Assembly (NCBI GenBank): GCA_023807065.1
Contig: JAJJLU010004088.1
Location: 1 to 19,017 of the forward strand
From: Isotricha intestinalis
Taxonomy: Eukaryota > Ciliophora > Litostomatea > Vestibuliferida > Isotrichidae
DNA length: 19,017 bases
Direction of reading: 5' to 3'
Shown here piece by piece: positions 8,358 through 19,017 of this stretch. The notes under the pieces were generated by a model. It ran no database searches and had not been told where the DNA came from. It saw only the letters and a list, made by a program, of their open reading frames with translations. Numbering within the stretch: the first letter of the stretch is position 1; each line of letters opens with the position of its first letter. The position numbers and the translations under genes were made by a program.

Positions 8358-9799
8358 ATGTCAAAAAATTTTTTATTTTTAATAACTTGTCTCACTGTAT
8401 TTTTCTGTCAAAATAAAGAAATTTATCCAAGTTTAAAATATAAAATAAATGAACCTCAATTAAAAAATTTAGAAATAGAAATAATAAACAAATTTTTAAA
8501 TAACAAAGACTTACCAATTCCAGGATATAATTTCAGTGAAAGAATAGATTTTATAGGTACAGTACAATTTAACATGACAGACTCAAAATTTAGATTTTTA
8601 GATTTAACAGATAAAACACTTGAAATTCTTTTTGACAGCCCAGATAAAATTTCAATAAAATTATATAATGTTAAAGCTCAAATTTCATTTTATTATATTT
8701 TCAGAAGTAATTTTCATTCAAATAAAGGAACAGGAAAAATTGCAATTAAAGACACTTCATTAACAATGAATTCAAAAGTTTTAAGAGTAAAAAATAAAAA
8801 AGATGATAGTAAATACGGTCCTGGAATTGAAATTGAATCTTTTTCTTTAGAAGGAAAAGACTTTGAATTTGATTTTGAACATGAAGGAACATTAGAAAAA
8901 ATGATAGAATATATTTTATTAAATGGAAAAAATGCAATTGTACAAATAATAAAAAATAAATTTAATAGTGATTATCGTCCAATGATAAATAAACAATTAT
9001 TAACTTTATCAGAAAATTCTACATTAATTTTCCCTATTCCAAAAACTAAAATGACAGTTCATCATTCAATGAATCACGAACCAAAAATAACTGAAAATTA
9101 TTTAATAATGGAATTTGAAGCAGAAGTAATCATCCTGAAATAAAATATCCAAAAGATACAATTAAATTACCAGATTTTTATGAAACAAAATATGCAATTG
9201 AATTAATGATAAGTCAATATTTATTTGATAATTCATTATACATTGCAGGTAAAGATAAATTATTAGATGGAATATTATATAATGAACAAAGTAAATTTAC
9301 AGTAGATATAATTAAAGATTGTTTTAAAAATATTACTCAAAAATATGATAAAACAGAACTTGTTGATCTTGGTTTATTTGTAAAAGAACCACCAGAAATT
9401 TTTTTTGAAGAAGGAAGGGCTTATATAATTATAAATGAAAATTTAACTTTTTATACTAGAAAAACTAATATAAGTGATAGAGTAATGGCAATTGCTGGTG
9501 ATAGTGTATTTGAATTTAATGTTACTTTTAGTATTGAAAAAAGTAAAATTGCTGCAAAGATTGAAAATGGTAAATTGAAAAGTTTTAAAACTACTTATAC
9601 TACTTTTGATCAAGATGATGAGTCTGTTGTTAAAGATTCATCAATACTTATTACTGGTTCTATTAGTTTACTTAATATTGGAATTCAAACTGCTTTGGCT
9701 AATATGCGTTTACCTACTATTGCAGGTATTGAATTACATAATTTTGAAGTTAAGTTTAAAGAAAATTATGTTTATTTTGGTGTTTTACCTATTATATAA
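8358..9799 (+). CDS. BPI/LBP/CETP-family lipid-binding protein, one frameshift
   Basis: The protein begins with a signal peptide (MSKNFLFLITCLTVFFCQ), so it should enter the secretory pathway. The first half shows the BPI N-terminal barrel pattern, including PSLKYKINEPQLKNLE, DLPIPGYNFSERIDFIGTVQ and DKISIKLYNVKAQISF. The second half (KYPKDTIKLPDFYE, YAIELMISQYLFDNSLYIAG and the end NYVYFGVLPII) matches the C-terminal barrel. Family members bind lipid or LPS in a boomerang-shaped double barrel, often acting against bacteria or transporting lipid. The halves lie in different frames, joined near 9137-9140 where FEAEV should run straight into NHPEIKYP; one missing base restores the match. Total length, about 480 residues, is normal for the family. 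Translation ends at tandem TAA TAA. Confidence 0.75.
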
Positions 9800-9958
9800 T
9801 AAAAACAATTAAATACTTTTTTATTTTTTAATAGTTAGAAATTATTTGTAAAAACAATTTTTTAATATCTTTTAAAATAGTAATTTTTATAAAAAGAATA
9901 TTTAAAAAAAAATAAAAACATTTTCAATTTTAAATTTGATAAAAACTTAATTTAAAAA

Positions 9959-12135
9959 ATGGATAAATACATTCAAATATGTGAAATAGGAAAAGGGAAT
10001 TTTGGTTCTATATCAAAAATGTATATCAGATAATAAAATTTTAGTATGGAAAGAATTAGACTATGGTAAAATGGAAGAAAAAGATAAGCATCACATAGTA
10101 TCAGAAGTAAATATATTACGTGAACTTCACCATCCAAATATAGAAAGATACTATGATAGAATAATAGATAAAAAAAACACAAAAATATACATTATAATGG
10201 AATATTGTTCAGGAGGTGACATAGGACAATTAATAAAAAGATGTAGAAGAAATAGAGAATTAATAGAAGAAGAAATAATTTGGAAAATATTTATTCAAGT
10301 TATTTTAGCATTAAATGCTTGTCATAATTTTAAAGAAGGGAAAATTTTACATAGAGATATTAAACAAAGTAATGTATTTTTAGATAATGAAAATAATGTT
10401 AAATTAGGAGATTTTGGATTGAGTAAAATTTTATCTAATGAAAGTAATTTTGCTTATTCTAATGTAGGTACTCCTTATTATATGTCACCTGAACAAATTG
10501 ATGATCATAAATATAATGAAAAAAGTGATATTTGGAGTCTTGGTTGTTTTCTTTATGAATTAACTACTTTACATCCTCCTTTTGAATCCACTAATCATTT
10601 AAGTCTTGCTATGAAAATTAAAAGTGGAAAAGTTGATAAAATTAATTCGAGATATAGTAGTTTTTTATTTAAAATTATTAATTGGTTAATGAATATTAAT
10701 CCGAATAATAGACCTTTTGTTAATGAATTGTTAAATGTTCCGGAAATTAATTTTAGAGTTAGAGAAAGGAAGTTTAAGGAAAATTTTATTAAAATGAAAA
10801 AATTTGAAGAAAGAGAAGAGAAAATTAAAAAAAAGAATGTGAGTTGGATTTAAGAGAAAAATATTTAGATGAAAGAGAAAAAAATATTAAAAGTAGAGAA
10901 AATAGAGTTAATGAAAGAGAAGAGTTTATTAAAAGAGAATTTAGTATGAAAATAAAAGATAATTTAAATAAAAATAATAAAAATAATATTCTTAATAGTA
11001 ATATTAATAATAATTATATTGGAAATTATATGAAGGAAGTGATAATCAAAATAATTATAATAATTTAATCAGAAATTATTCCGAATATGAAAGTGATAAT
11101 TATAATTTTAATGAAAGTTTACTTAATAAAAATTCTCAAATTAGTATAAAAAATAAATCAGATTCAAATTTAATTTCATATTATAATAATGATAATTATA
11201 ATATGAAAAGGAATAAAAATAATGTAATAAAACAAAAACCAAAATTAAATTTCCATTCTTCAACAGGTTCAAAAGAAATTTATCATAAACCAATTAATTT
11301 AACAAATAATACAAGTTTAAATACAATTAATACAAATGGAAATTCAATTCATACTCAATCAATTAATAATACAAATAATAATCAAATTAAAACTTTAATT
11401 TATCCAAATCATAAAAATTATTATTCTATTGATGTAAATACAAATAATAAAAATAAATTAAATTTTTCTCCTGATTCTTCATATGAAAATGTTAAAAAAC
11501 CTCCAAATATAATATATTCACATTCAAAAACTTATTCTTCTCAAAAAATGAAAAATCCAAATTATACTGAAGAAATAAGTTCAAATACAAATAATACACA
11601 AACACAAGATATTAATTACACTTATTTAACTAATGGAAATTCTAAAATGTTTACTGAATTAAATAATGAGAAAAGTAATAGTCAAAAATATATTCTTGAT
11701 TATAATGTAATGAATGATAATGAACAAAATAATAATTATACTGATAATACAAAATTATTAAAAGAACCATATAAATATTCTGTGTTAAAACCAATTATTC
11801 CAAATTCATATTATGTTCCAAATGGAAATTATAAAAATTCATTAAAGAAAAATAATAAAAATAATTATTCAAATACAATTGAAAATACACAAAATAATTT
11901 TTATCCTAAAAAAGAAAGAAATTATTCTTCTTCAATTAATATATTAAATAAAACTGAAAGTAAAAATAATACAATAAGAGAATCAAAAACACCAAGACAA
12001 AGAGTTTTTTCAATGCCAAGAAATAATTCATATAATTTAAATCATAATATAAAATGTGAATATAATCATTATGATAAAGATAATATTAATAAAGGAAAAT
12101 TTTCTTCTGTTATATTATCTTTTATTAAGAAATAA
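9959..12135 (+). CDS. NEK2-like NIMA-related kinase with coiled coil and Asn-rich tail, frame-disrupted
   Basis: The ATG at 9959 gives MDKYIQICEIGKGNFGS, containing the kinase Gly loop. After a frame change near 10018-10022 the frame continues with ISDNKILVWKELDYG (catalytic Lys), IIMEYCSGGDIGQLI, LHRDIKQSNVFLD (HRD), LGDFGLSK (DFG), NVGTPYYMSPEQI (activation segment and P+1) and KSDIWSLGCFLYELT. All catalytic residues are present, so the kinase should be active if the frame is intact. A Lys/Glu coiled coil follows (ECELDLREKYLDEREKNI, REEFIKREF), then about 350 Asn/Ser/Tyr-rich residues and a natural TAA. NEK2-type kinases act at basal bodies, centrosomes and in cell-cycle progression. Further frame changes sit at an A8 run (about 10828-10835) and near 11030. 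Each can be closed by a one-base correction. Confidence 0.8.
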
Positions 12136-12336
12136 ATATATCTACCAAATATTTTTATTAATAAAAATAATAATCCATTTAAAAATATTTTATTAATTTC
12201 ATATGAAAAATATTTATTATATTCTTTTATTTTTTTGTTTAATAATTTCCTTTCTTTTTGCTTTTTAATTTCTATTAATTAATGACATGAATATATTTTT
12301 ATTATATCCTCAAAAAAATATTGTCCAAAATAAAAC
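12136..12336. other. Convergent intergenic spacer
   Basis: About 200 bases lie between the 3' ends of the NEK2-like gene (+) and the cadherin-like membrane gene (-). The DNA is T- and A-rich, with no open frame or structured element, and should contain both transcription-termination regions. Confidence 0.6.
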
Positions 12337-14212
12337 TTAAATACAATTTTTATAAATTAATCTATTTAAAATTGCAAAAATAAAAACAGATGAAATATAA
12401 GAAATAATAGTATAAATAAAAGCATTTTTCATAAAAATTATTATATAATCTTCAGAAGGTGTTGTTGTTATAACCTCTAAAACACCAAAAAAATAGATAA
12501 TAAAAATTTTGGTAATCAAATATACTGAACGAGTTAATTTACTATAAAAAGGATTATAAATAGAAATAGGTTTATAAAGAATATTATATCTATCAATAAT
12601 TTGATAAAATAAATTATTTAATTCTATAAAAGTTGTTAAATTTAGTTTTCAAAATAATTTTATATAATGTTTATAAATTAAATAATCATTTGGTAATTTT
12701 GAATATTTCAATTTTTTTTCTTTTAAATAATCTGAAATAAAAGAGATTATTATTATAGTTAATGTTAAAATTATTAGTGAATTACTTACATAAATTGAGT
12801 ATTTATCATAATATTTTTTTTTTTATTTTTTTATATTCTCCTTATTATTTATTTTAAAATTAATTTTACATTCAAAACTTTCATCATAAAATTCATTAAT
12901 TATTTTATATTTTATATTAATTTCATTTTCAGTATAATACAGTTTTATTTATTGATAAACAAAGATCTGTAATATTATAATCTTTCTCAATTAAACCTTT
13001 TGTAAAATTATTGTTTTTATTATATATTATCCCATTTTTTGGCAATTCTATTAACCTTAAATTTATATTTTTATATTTTCCAACTCCAGTTTTAATAAAT
13101 AAATCAAATTCACTTTTATTTATTAATTTAATACACTTATTTATTTGAGTTTTATTTATTTTTTTTTCAAAATCAGAACATTGAATATCTATATATGCAC
13201 TTTCAATAAATATTTGTTCATTTATTGAGTAAAAAAACAAAATTTTATTCTTTTCTTCACTGAAAAAAATTTTCATTAAATCAACTTGTTTTTTATTTTT
13301 TATTAAAATACTATCTGCTTTCTGAATACCATTAAAATCAAATATTTCTGCATATAAATTTTTATTTTTTCTGCCTTTAATATAAAATAAAATAAATTTA
13401 TCTTCATTTATAGGGGTAATATCATAAATATTTCCAAATGTTCTTATTTTATAATAATTATGAAAATTAATATCATTTATATTACAAATTCTACAATTAT
13501 TAATCCTGTTATAATATCTTGTACATATTATAAAAAAAATATCATTTAATATCTTAATAAAAGGTGCAAATTCATATATAATTAAATTTTTAAATACATG
13601 TACTTCTTTAATTGATTTATCATAAACTTTTATTATATTTTCACTTTTATCATCATATCCAAGTAAAAAAATATCATTTGAAAAAAAATCAATAAATATT
13701 TTTGATGATTCATAATTATGAGAACTAAGAAATATTACATTTTTTTTAATTTCATTATAATTATTATCAAATATTCGAAACTCTAATTTATTTTTTAATG
13801 TATACCAAACTATAATAAATCCCTTATTATTATATTTAGTTATTTTAATATTATTATAATCTATTGTTTCATTATTATATGATGATATAGTAATTGATAT
13901 ATTTTTTCCTTTAAAATTACAGATAATTTTATTTTTATTAAATACATAATATTCTATATATAAATTCTTATCAATTATAGAATAAAAATAATTTTTATTA
14001 TTTTGAAATTCAATTAAATGTTGATATGAAGAAGAAAAAAAAGAAAATGGATAAACATAAAATGATTTATCAGTTAGAAATAAAATATTTTTATATGATT
14101 CTTTAATAACATGTAGATATTTTTCTGGAATTATTTTTCTATATTCATCTTTTATTATATTTCTACAATATATTTTAACAAAAAAAATCAAGTTTAAAAA
14201 ATTAATTTTCAT
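12337..14212 (-). CDS. Membrane protein with propeller-like ectodomain, cadherin-like repeat and C-terminal helices
   Basis: The protein starts with a hydrophobic leader (MKINFLNLIFFVKIYC). Residues of roughly 60-340 contain repeated motifs such as GFIIVWYTLKNKLEFRIFDN, NDIFLLGYDDKS and KFILFYIKGRKNKNLYAEIF. These resemble the G-F-hydrophobic-W-x-D and x-F-D-x-x-G motifs of secreted beta-propeller proteins. Next comes a cadherin-like/VCBS-type repeat (LRLIELPKNGIIYNKNNN and on to INIKYKIINEFYDES), then a membrane helix near LIILTLTIIIISFIS and two C-terminal helices (TKIFIIYFFGVLEV, YTIISYISSVFIFAI). This suggests a cell-surface adhesion or sensory protein. The frame changes once near 12932, an in-frame TAA (12823-12825) sits in an A-rich run, and an in-frame TGA (12649-12651) follows HYIKLF. 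The stop is TAA. Domain calls are by pattern only. Confidence 0.6.
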
Positions 14213-14550
14213 TTAATAACAAAATAAAAAAAATAATTAATAAAATTTTAAAAATCATTTTGTTTTAAAAATCAATTTAATATTTTACTATATATAGTTA
14301 GTTTACTTCAATATATTTATATTTATTTATCCTACATCCTTTTCTCTTTTATTTTCATTATTTGAATAATTTTGAAATTTAATTCAAATTTCATAAATTT
14401 TCAGCAATAACATAATAACAAAAATAAATCATAAGATATTTATATTGATAATTCATTACAAATTTACTTAATTGAATTTGTAAACTTATATATTTCTATA
14501 ACAAAATTTAGAATCAATATATAATTAATACATTATATTAAATATAATTA
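14213..14550. other. Intergenic region upstream of the minus-strand membrane-protein gene
   Basis: About 340 AT-rich bases separate the start of the membrane-protein gene from the 3' end of the next minus-strand gene. I see no open frame with homology, no repeat and no RNA gene. It should hold the promoter of the membrane-protein gene and the terminator of its neighbour. Confidence 0.6.
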
Positions 14551-17214
14551 TTAATTTTTTTTAGATAATAAATTTTTCATTTGTAAAAAAGCATTTTCTT
14601 TATTTTCATTATTTTCGAAAGTTTTTAATATATCAAATAAACTTTTATTTCTTTCTAAATATAAAGAATTTAATTTCTCTTTTTGATTCATATTAAATGA
14701 AGATGAATTAATTAAATGATAAAAACTTCTTTTATGGTTTTCAATTAATTCAGAAAATAATTTTAAAGTTTCAATAAATTCAGAATGGTCTTTAGTAATT
14801 GCATATACTTCAAAAGCAGATATTACTGATTTATCATTTTTTTCAATATTATGACTAATAATATCATATGTATTTTGGTCAATACAATATTCTTTATATA
14901 AAAGAGAAATTATTTCTTTTTGTTTATCTAAAACATTATTAATTTTATTATTGTTATTATTATTATTATTAATAATCCAATTTAATTTTTCTTTACTATC
15001 ATTTTTTTCCCCTTTTGTTAAAAATGAAAAATTGAAATTACTATTTTTATCATTTTTATTTTGATTTATATTTAAAACATCTTTTTTATTTTCTTTTTTT
15101 AAAAACATATTAATTGATTCTTTAAATTCATTTATATCTTTTTCATTTTTATAACAATCAAATATAGATAATAACATAGAATTTTTTTCTGAAAATTTTT
15201 TTTTCAAGAAAAATATTTCGTTATCTTGAAATGATTTGGTTTGAAAAAGAATATTTTCAAAACTTGTTAATGGATCTTCTTGAATTAAATTCATAGTTAT
15301 ATTTGAAAATTTTGGTTCTAATCTTGAACTCTCTTTTTCTGAAGAAGCATTTTTTTTATTTAAACTATATCTTTCATTTACAATTTTATTACTAAAAATT
15401 TTTTTAGGTTTATCTTTTATTTTAAATTTGAAAAGATATTTGTTGTTTTTTTTTTTAATATATCTTTTATTTCTTTTTCATATAAATTTATATTTTTATT
15501 TTTTTTATATTCATTTATTAAATTTAATATTTTTGAGTTTTTTGAATTTATTAATGTATTTATTTTATCCTTATCTTTACCTTCAATATTTATTTTATGT
15601 AAATCATTATTAAAATCTTCAATTATACTATTGGATTGCATCATTTTACATTTTTTAATATCATTTCTTATATTATTACTTGAATGTTTTAAATTATTAA
15701 TTAAAGTTATTAAATCTTGACAAAATACTTCCATTGAATTATGTTTTTAATAATTTTTCAAAAATTGAATTTATACTTGATTGACTTTTTGATTCTAATT
15801 TATGTAATAAATCAATACTATAATTTGATATTTGAATATTATTTTTTTCTCCATAATTTATTATTTCTTTATCTATAATTTGTTTACAATGATCATTAAG
15901 AACTTTACTTAAATTATCTATTTTATTTTTTTGATTATAAATATTTCTAAATGTCAAATATTCACTTCTATTATTTTTAACAATAAAATCAAATAAATAT
16001 TTATTATTAACGAGTTAAATTTTTTTGAATACTATTAGAAATTTTTTTACTAGAATTCTTTTTTTTGATACATTTTAATCTTTTCATTTTCTTTTATTTT
16101 TTTTTCAAGTCTTTTTTTATGTTTACTAATATCACTTTCAACTGTTCCTTGTGGTGAACTATGATGTCTTTCTTCTCTTCTTGTAAATTTTTCAGCAATT
16201 GGTTTATAAATAATTGGATTTAAAGAAAGAGTATATTTTTGATTTTGAATAGTTTTTCTTTTAATATCTTTTAATTGCTTTTTGAAAAGATTCAATTAAA
16301 TTAATTAAATTTGCATCTTCTTTAAATTTTTTTATTGCTATCATAATACTTTCATTTTCATATTTTAAAGTTAATCTTACAATATTTAGATTTTCTCCTT
16401 CAAAATATTCTTTCATTTTTTCATATATTTTATCTCTATATTCATTTACATCTTCAATATCAGTTAATCCTTTTATTACTTTTTTATTCTTTTGAGATGA
16501 TGATAAAACATTTTTTTCTCTTTCCTTTTCTTTTTTTTTATCATTATAAAAATAATTAAGTCATCTTATAAAATTTTCTTGAGTAATTTTTCCTATTTTA
16601 AATAAATTAAATTCATGATATAATTCTTTATTATTTTCACTCATCATTTTATTTAATTCAAATAACATATCATCATTTATTAATTTTAAAGATAAAAATT
16701 TAAATAAATAAGCACTAAATAATTGAATTTCTTGTTGACTTATTTCTCTTATTTCATCAAATGATAATCCTCTTTTTTTAAAAATATTGTTTAAATTATT
16801 ATTTAAAGAATTATTATTAAAATTTGAAGGATTATTATTTCCACTTATAAAATAATTTGCATAATAATTACCTACTTTAGGAGAAGTATTTAAAATTATA
16901 TTATTTCTTAAATTTCTATCTTTATAATTATAATTTAAAATATTTTTTGGTAATTCTATTTTTTTTTCTTGTGGTTTTCCTAATATTAATTCATAATATA
17001 TATTTTCATTTTTTTGAAGAAGATTTGCATTTCTTATTGCAGATGATAATGTATAATAATTTCCTTCTGAATCTTTTATTCCTTTTATTTGAGATGGAGT
17101 TGAATCTATTACTGTTGATAATAAGTCTTTTAATTCATTTTCATCTCCAGATATTTGAATTTTTATAAATTTATTTGTTGGAAGTAATAATTTTATCATT
17201 CTTCCATTATCCAT
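14551..17214 (-). CDS. Ubiquitin-like N-terminal domain plus helical-repeat protein, frame-disrupted
   Basis: From the ATG at 17212-17214 the protein starts with a compact, strand-rich domain (MIKLLLPTNKFIKIQISGD, IKDSEGNYYTLSSAIRNAN) resembling a ubiquitin-like or PB1-type fold. An Asn-rich linker follows, then repeated helical units: QQEIQLFSAYLFKFLSLKLI to HEFNLFKIGKITQENF, and later SLLYKEYCIDQNTYDI to SAFEVYAITKDHSEFIETLK. They share a motif of aliphatic heptads ending in A/E-F-x(3-8)-D-x-x-EF. An in-frame TGA (16561-16563) lies between FIR and LNYFY. Frame changes occur near 16280, 16060, 16010, 15738 and 15415, but coding quality is continuous, giving about 885 residues. A poly-Asn run lies near 14947-14976. 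This type of repeat protein is familiar from ciliates, but I cannot name the family. The stop is TAA. Confidence 0.62.
14947..14976 (-). repeat. Trinucleotide (AAT)n run encoding poly-Asn
   Basis: A nearly pure AAT repeat on the coding strand encodes a run of Asn in a linker of the helical-repeat protein. Such runs are common in AT-rich protist genomes and vary in length by slippage; no function is implied. Confidence 0.75.
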
Positions 17215-17546
17215 TTTTATTTTTTTTTACTTTATTTTTTTGAAATATTTTTTTATATTTTTTATTTTTTTATCATCTATAAATTGAATTTATTTATTAT
17301 TTATATATAATTTTGTATATTGTTTTTAAATTATTAACATCAGTTTTTTTGTTTAATTTATCTCATTTATAATTTAAGTTAAAAGTATTTAATTAATTAT
17401 ATTAATGTTTAAATTTTTATTTATGTTAATTATAATATTATTTATATTATTTGATAATTTTGATTAAAAATGCATACTTTTATGTGAGTTTATCAACAAA
17501 ATTTATAAGAAAAAAATTATAATTAATTTTACTTTTTATAAATAAA
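17215..17546. promoter_or_regulatory. Divergent intergenic region, likely bidirectional promoter
   Basis: The helical-repeat gene leaves to the left and the coiled-coil gene to the right, so this 332-bp spacer must hold the 5' regulatory sequences of both. It is T-rich on the plus strand near the left gene and A/T-mixed near the right gene, with no open frame. I cannot identify a defined TATA or initiator element against such an AT-rich background. The right start codon has an A-rich context (taaataaaATG), as do other starts in the window. Confidence 0.45.
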
Positions 17547-19017
17547 ATGATTAATAATAATGATAATTCCCAAGAAACAGAAAATAAAAAATTAAATTAT
17601 CAAAAAGAACTTTTATTCTTCAAAGATGATATATTAAAAGATTTAAAAAGATTTGAATCTAAATTAACATCAAAATATAATGATACACAATCTTCAATAC
17701 AACAAAAATTAAATTTCTATGATCAACAATTTGAAAAATTAACAGACAAAATATCAAAAATTCAAAATTCAGATTTAAATGATAAACTTATTGAAGAAAA
17801 AATAAATTCATTAATTAAGTTTAAAGAAAAAATAAGTGAGAAAATAATGACAAATGAAATAAAATTAGATTCAACTCAAAAAGATTTACAAAGTGCAATA
17901 TTTAAATATGATAAAATGTTTACTGATACAGTAATTTATCCTGGACTTATTGGAAATTTATGTAAATATAAAACTTTTCATGAATTTATTGATTATCTTT
18001 TAATTCAAATTAGTCAATTAAATTCATTTAAAGAGAAAAATATTTTGGATTTAAAATCTTATAAAACAAAATTAGAAAATTTAATTCAAAGTTTTAAACT
18101 TCAAATTGAAAATATTACAAAATCAATGACTGAATTTACAACAAAAAGTGTAAATAATTGTGAAGAAAGAATAAATAATTTATTAAAAATATATGATGAA
18201 AAACTTATTGAAGTTAGAATTGAAAATAATAAATATTCATATGATGTAAAAGAAGAATTTGATAAAATACAAAAAGATTGGGGAAAAATATTACAAATTA
18301 AAAAGGATATTTATTATAAATTAGATAGTGAAATAAGTAATATGAAAGATACATGTAATAATGTTTCATTAAAATTTGAAGGTTATAAAAAAGAATTTAA
18401 TTTAATTAAAAATAGATTTACACAATTAAGTGAGTTTATTAAAGATGTTAGATTTAGAGCAAATTTAGGAAATGGAATAACTAAAAGAGAAGCTTTAAAT
18501 TTATCAAATCAAATTGATTTTACTAAAAAACAAGTTTTCATTGAACCACCAAAAAAAGATTCATTTGTTAAATTTGTAAAATCTTTTAAAGGAAATAAAT
18601 TCATAGATAATTTTATCAATAAATTTGCTAGTGATGATACTAATGTTAGTAAAGTGAACAATGGGAGAAAATCTGTGGTTATTAATAATCCTTTTGTTTT
18701 TAATAATTCTTTTGATAAACCATTTGATAATTCTGTTAATATGCCTAAAAGAGAAAGTGTGAAAAATTTTTTTTGGGAAATAGGTTTATTAAAAGTAATT
18801 CTTTGAGTAATATAAATCATTCTTTATCTCCAAATAAAGATATTATTAATAATCTTAATGATGATATTAAAATAAATTCTCAAATGCAAATTACTAATTA
18901 CAATAATTTTAATAATACAACTAATAAATATAATGATAATTTATTAGTATTAAAATTAGATAAATTTAAAGAAGTTAAAGAAGAACAATTAGAGAACATT
19001 TCACTCATATTATTAAC
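17547..19017 (+). CDS. Conserved long coiled-coil protein, 3' end beyond the window
   Basis: The ATG at 17547 opens a Lys/Glu/Gln-rich protein dominated by coiled coil. A hydrophobic, conserved-looking segment (TVIYPGLIGNLCKYKTFHEF) lies near residue 133. A second one (FEGYKKEFNLIKNRFTQLSE, then FIKDVRFRANLG) lies near 275-310, followed by a Ser/Asn/Phe-rich low-complexity tail. I recall similar proteins as conserved, unnamed coiled-coil proteins of ciliates; that is memory, not a search. A structural or cytoskeletal role is inference. In one frame the protein ends at TGA 18804-18806. After a T8 run near 18765 the adjacent frame continues (NRFIKSNSLSNINHSLSPNK) with the same composition up to the window edge, so the TGA is probably produced by a lost base. 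All of roughly 20 Gln codons are CAA, with no in-frame TAA. Confidence 0.72.

Noticed and set aside
9135..9145. Euplotes-type programmed frameshifting at AAA-TAA in the BPI gene.
   Set aside because: The frame needed downstream is not the +1 frame, and homology already switches upstream at NHPEIKYP, before the AAA-TAA.
10019..10044. A 24-nt intron-like string (GTATATC...TTTTAG) in the NEK2-like kinase.
   Set aside because: It would delete SDNKILV, which matches the kinase family directly before the catalytic Lys; a one-base error explains the frame change better.
15428..15613. Plus-strand Phe/Leu-rich open frames such as this one and 16947-17168, 8746-8937, 3894-4115 and 9606-9812.
   Set aside because: They are antisense or alternate-frame shadows of genes with clear coding texture.
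1..19017. Ciliate code 6 (TAA/TAG as Gln) for the whole window, suggested by coding-like frames crossing TAA near 1245, 1284, 4762 and 12823.
   Set aside because: Long intact genes use only CAA (and rare CAG) for Gln, about 20 times in the 17547 gene and about 10 times in the NEK2-like tail, and never TAA. Proteins such as the BPI and UTP15 ones end at TAA exactly where the family ends.
1..19017. tRNA or rRNA genes, CRISPR arrays, telomere repeats and transposase genes.
   Set aside because: I looked for conserved tRNA arm motifs, regular spacer arrays, G-rich terminal repeats and DDE-type transposase or reverse transcriptase motifs and saw none.

Overview
The window is extremely AT-rich (roughly 80% or more by eye) and is eukaryotic nuclear DNA. 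It holds NIMA-type (NEK) kinases, a Rab-like GTPase with MORN repeats, a UTP15 piece, a PDI piece, a BPI/LBP-type lipid-binding protein and long Asn-rich, coiled-coil proteins. Genes are tightly packed and look intronless, with A-rich start contexts and TAA at every natural stop I can see. The NEK variant with DLN in place of DFG, the MORN, cadherin-like and coiled-coil protein types and the Asn-rich tails suggest a protist, most likely a ciliate or ciliate-like lineage with a near-standard code. That assignment is inference.

Layout. 1-942 has no intact gene, and a coding-like relic may lie at about 943-1247. 1287-3011 encodes an intact Rab-like GTPase fused to about 14 MORN repeats. 3012-3877 is non-coding. 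3878-6679 is a patchwork of five truncated, unrelated gene pieces joined abruptly in mixed orientation: NEK kinase N-lobe and early C-lobe (+), coiled-coil protein (-), PDI b/b' domains (-), MFS transporter (-) and UTP15 C-terminus (+). From 6810 to 12135 three plus-strand genes follow: RING/TRAF-zinc-finger/WD40, BPI/LBP-like, and NEK2-like kinase with a coiled coil and Asn-rich tail. Two minus-strand genes come next: a cadherin-like/propeller membrane protein (12337-14212) and a ubiquitin-like, helical-repeat protein (14551-17214). A divergent intergenic region (17215-17546) leads into a plus-strand coiled-coil protein that runs off the right edge.

A dominant feature is that nearly every long gene is interrupted by single-base frame changes, several at runs of exactly eight A or T, while homology continues in the next frame. 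This fits homopolymer undercalls in the assembly better than decay, but the sequence alone cannot exclude pseudogenes. Two in-frame TGA codons sit where Trp would fit. I see no operon-like co-function: the genes are diverse signalling, cytoskeletal, membrane and housekeeping proteins. The most distinctive molecule is the GTPase-MORN fusion. I found no clear evidence of a wholly new multi-gene system.
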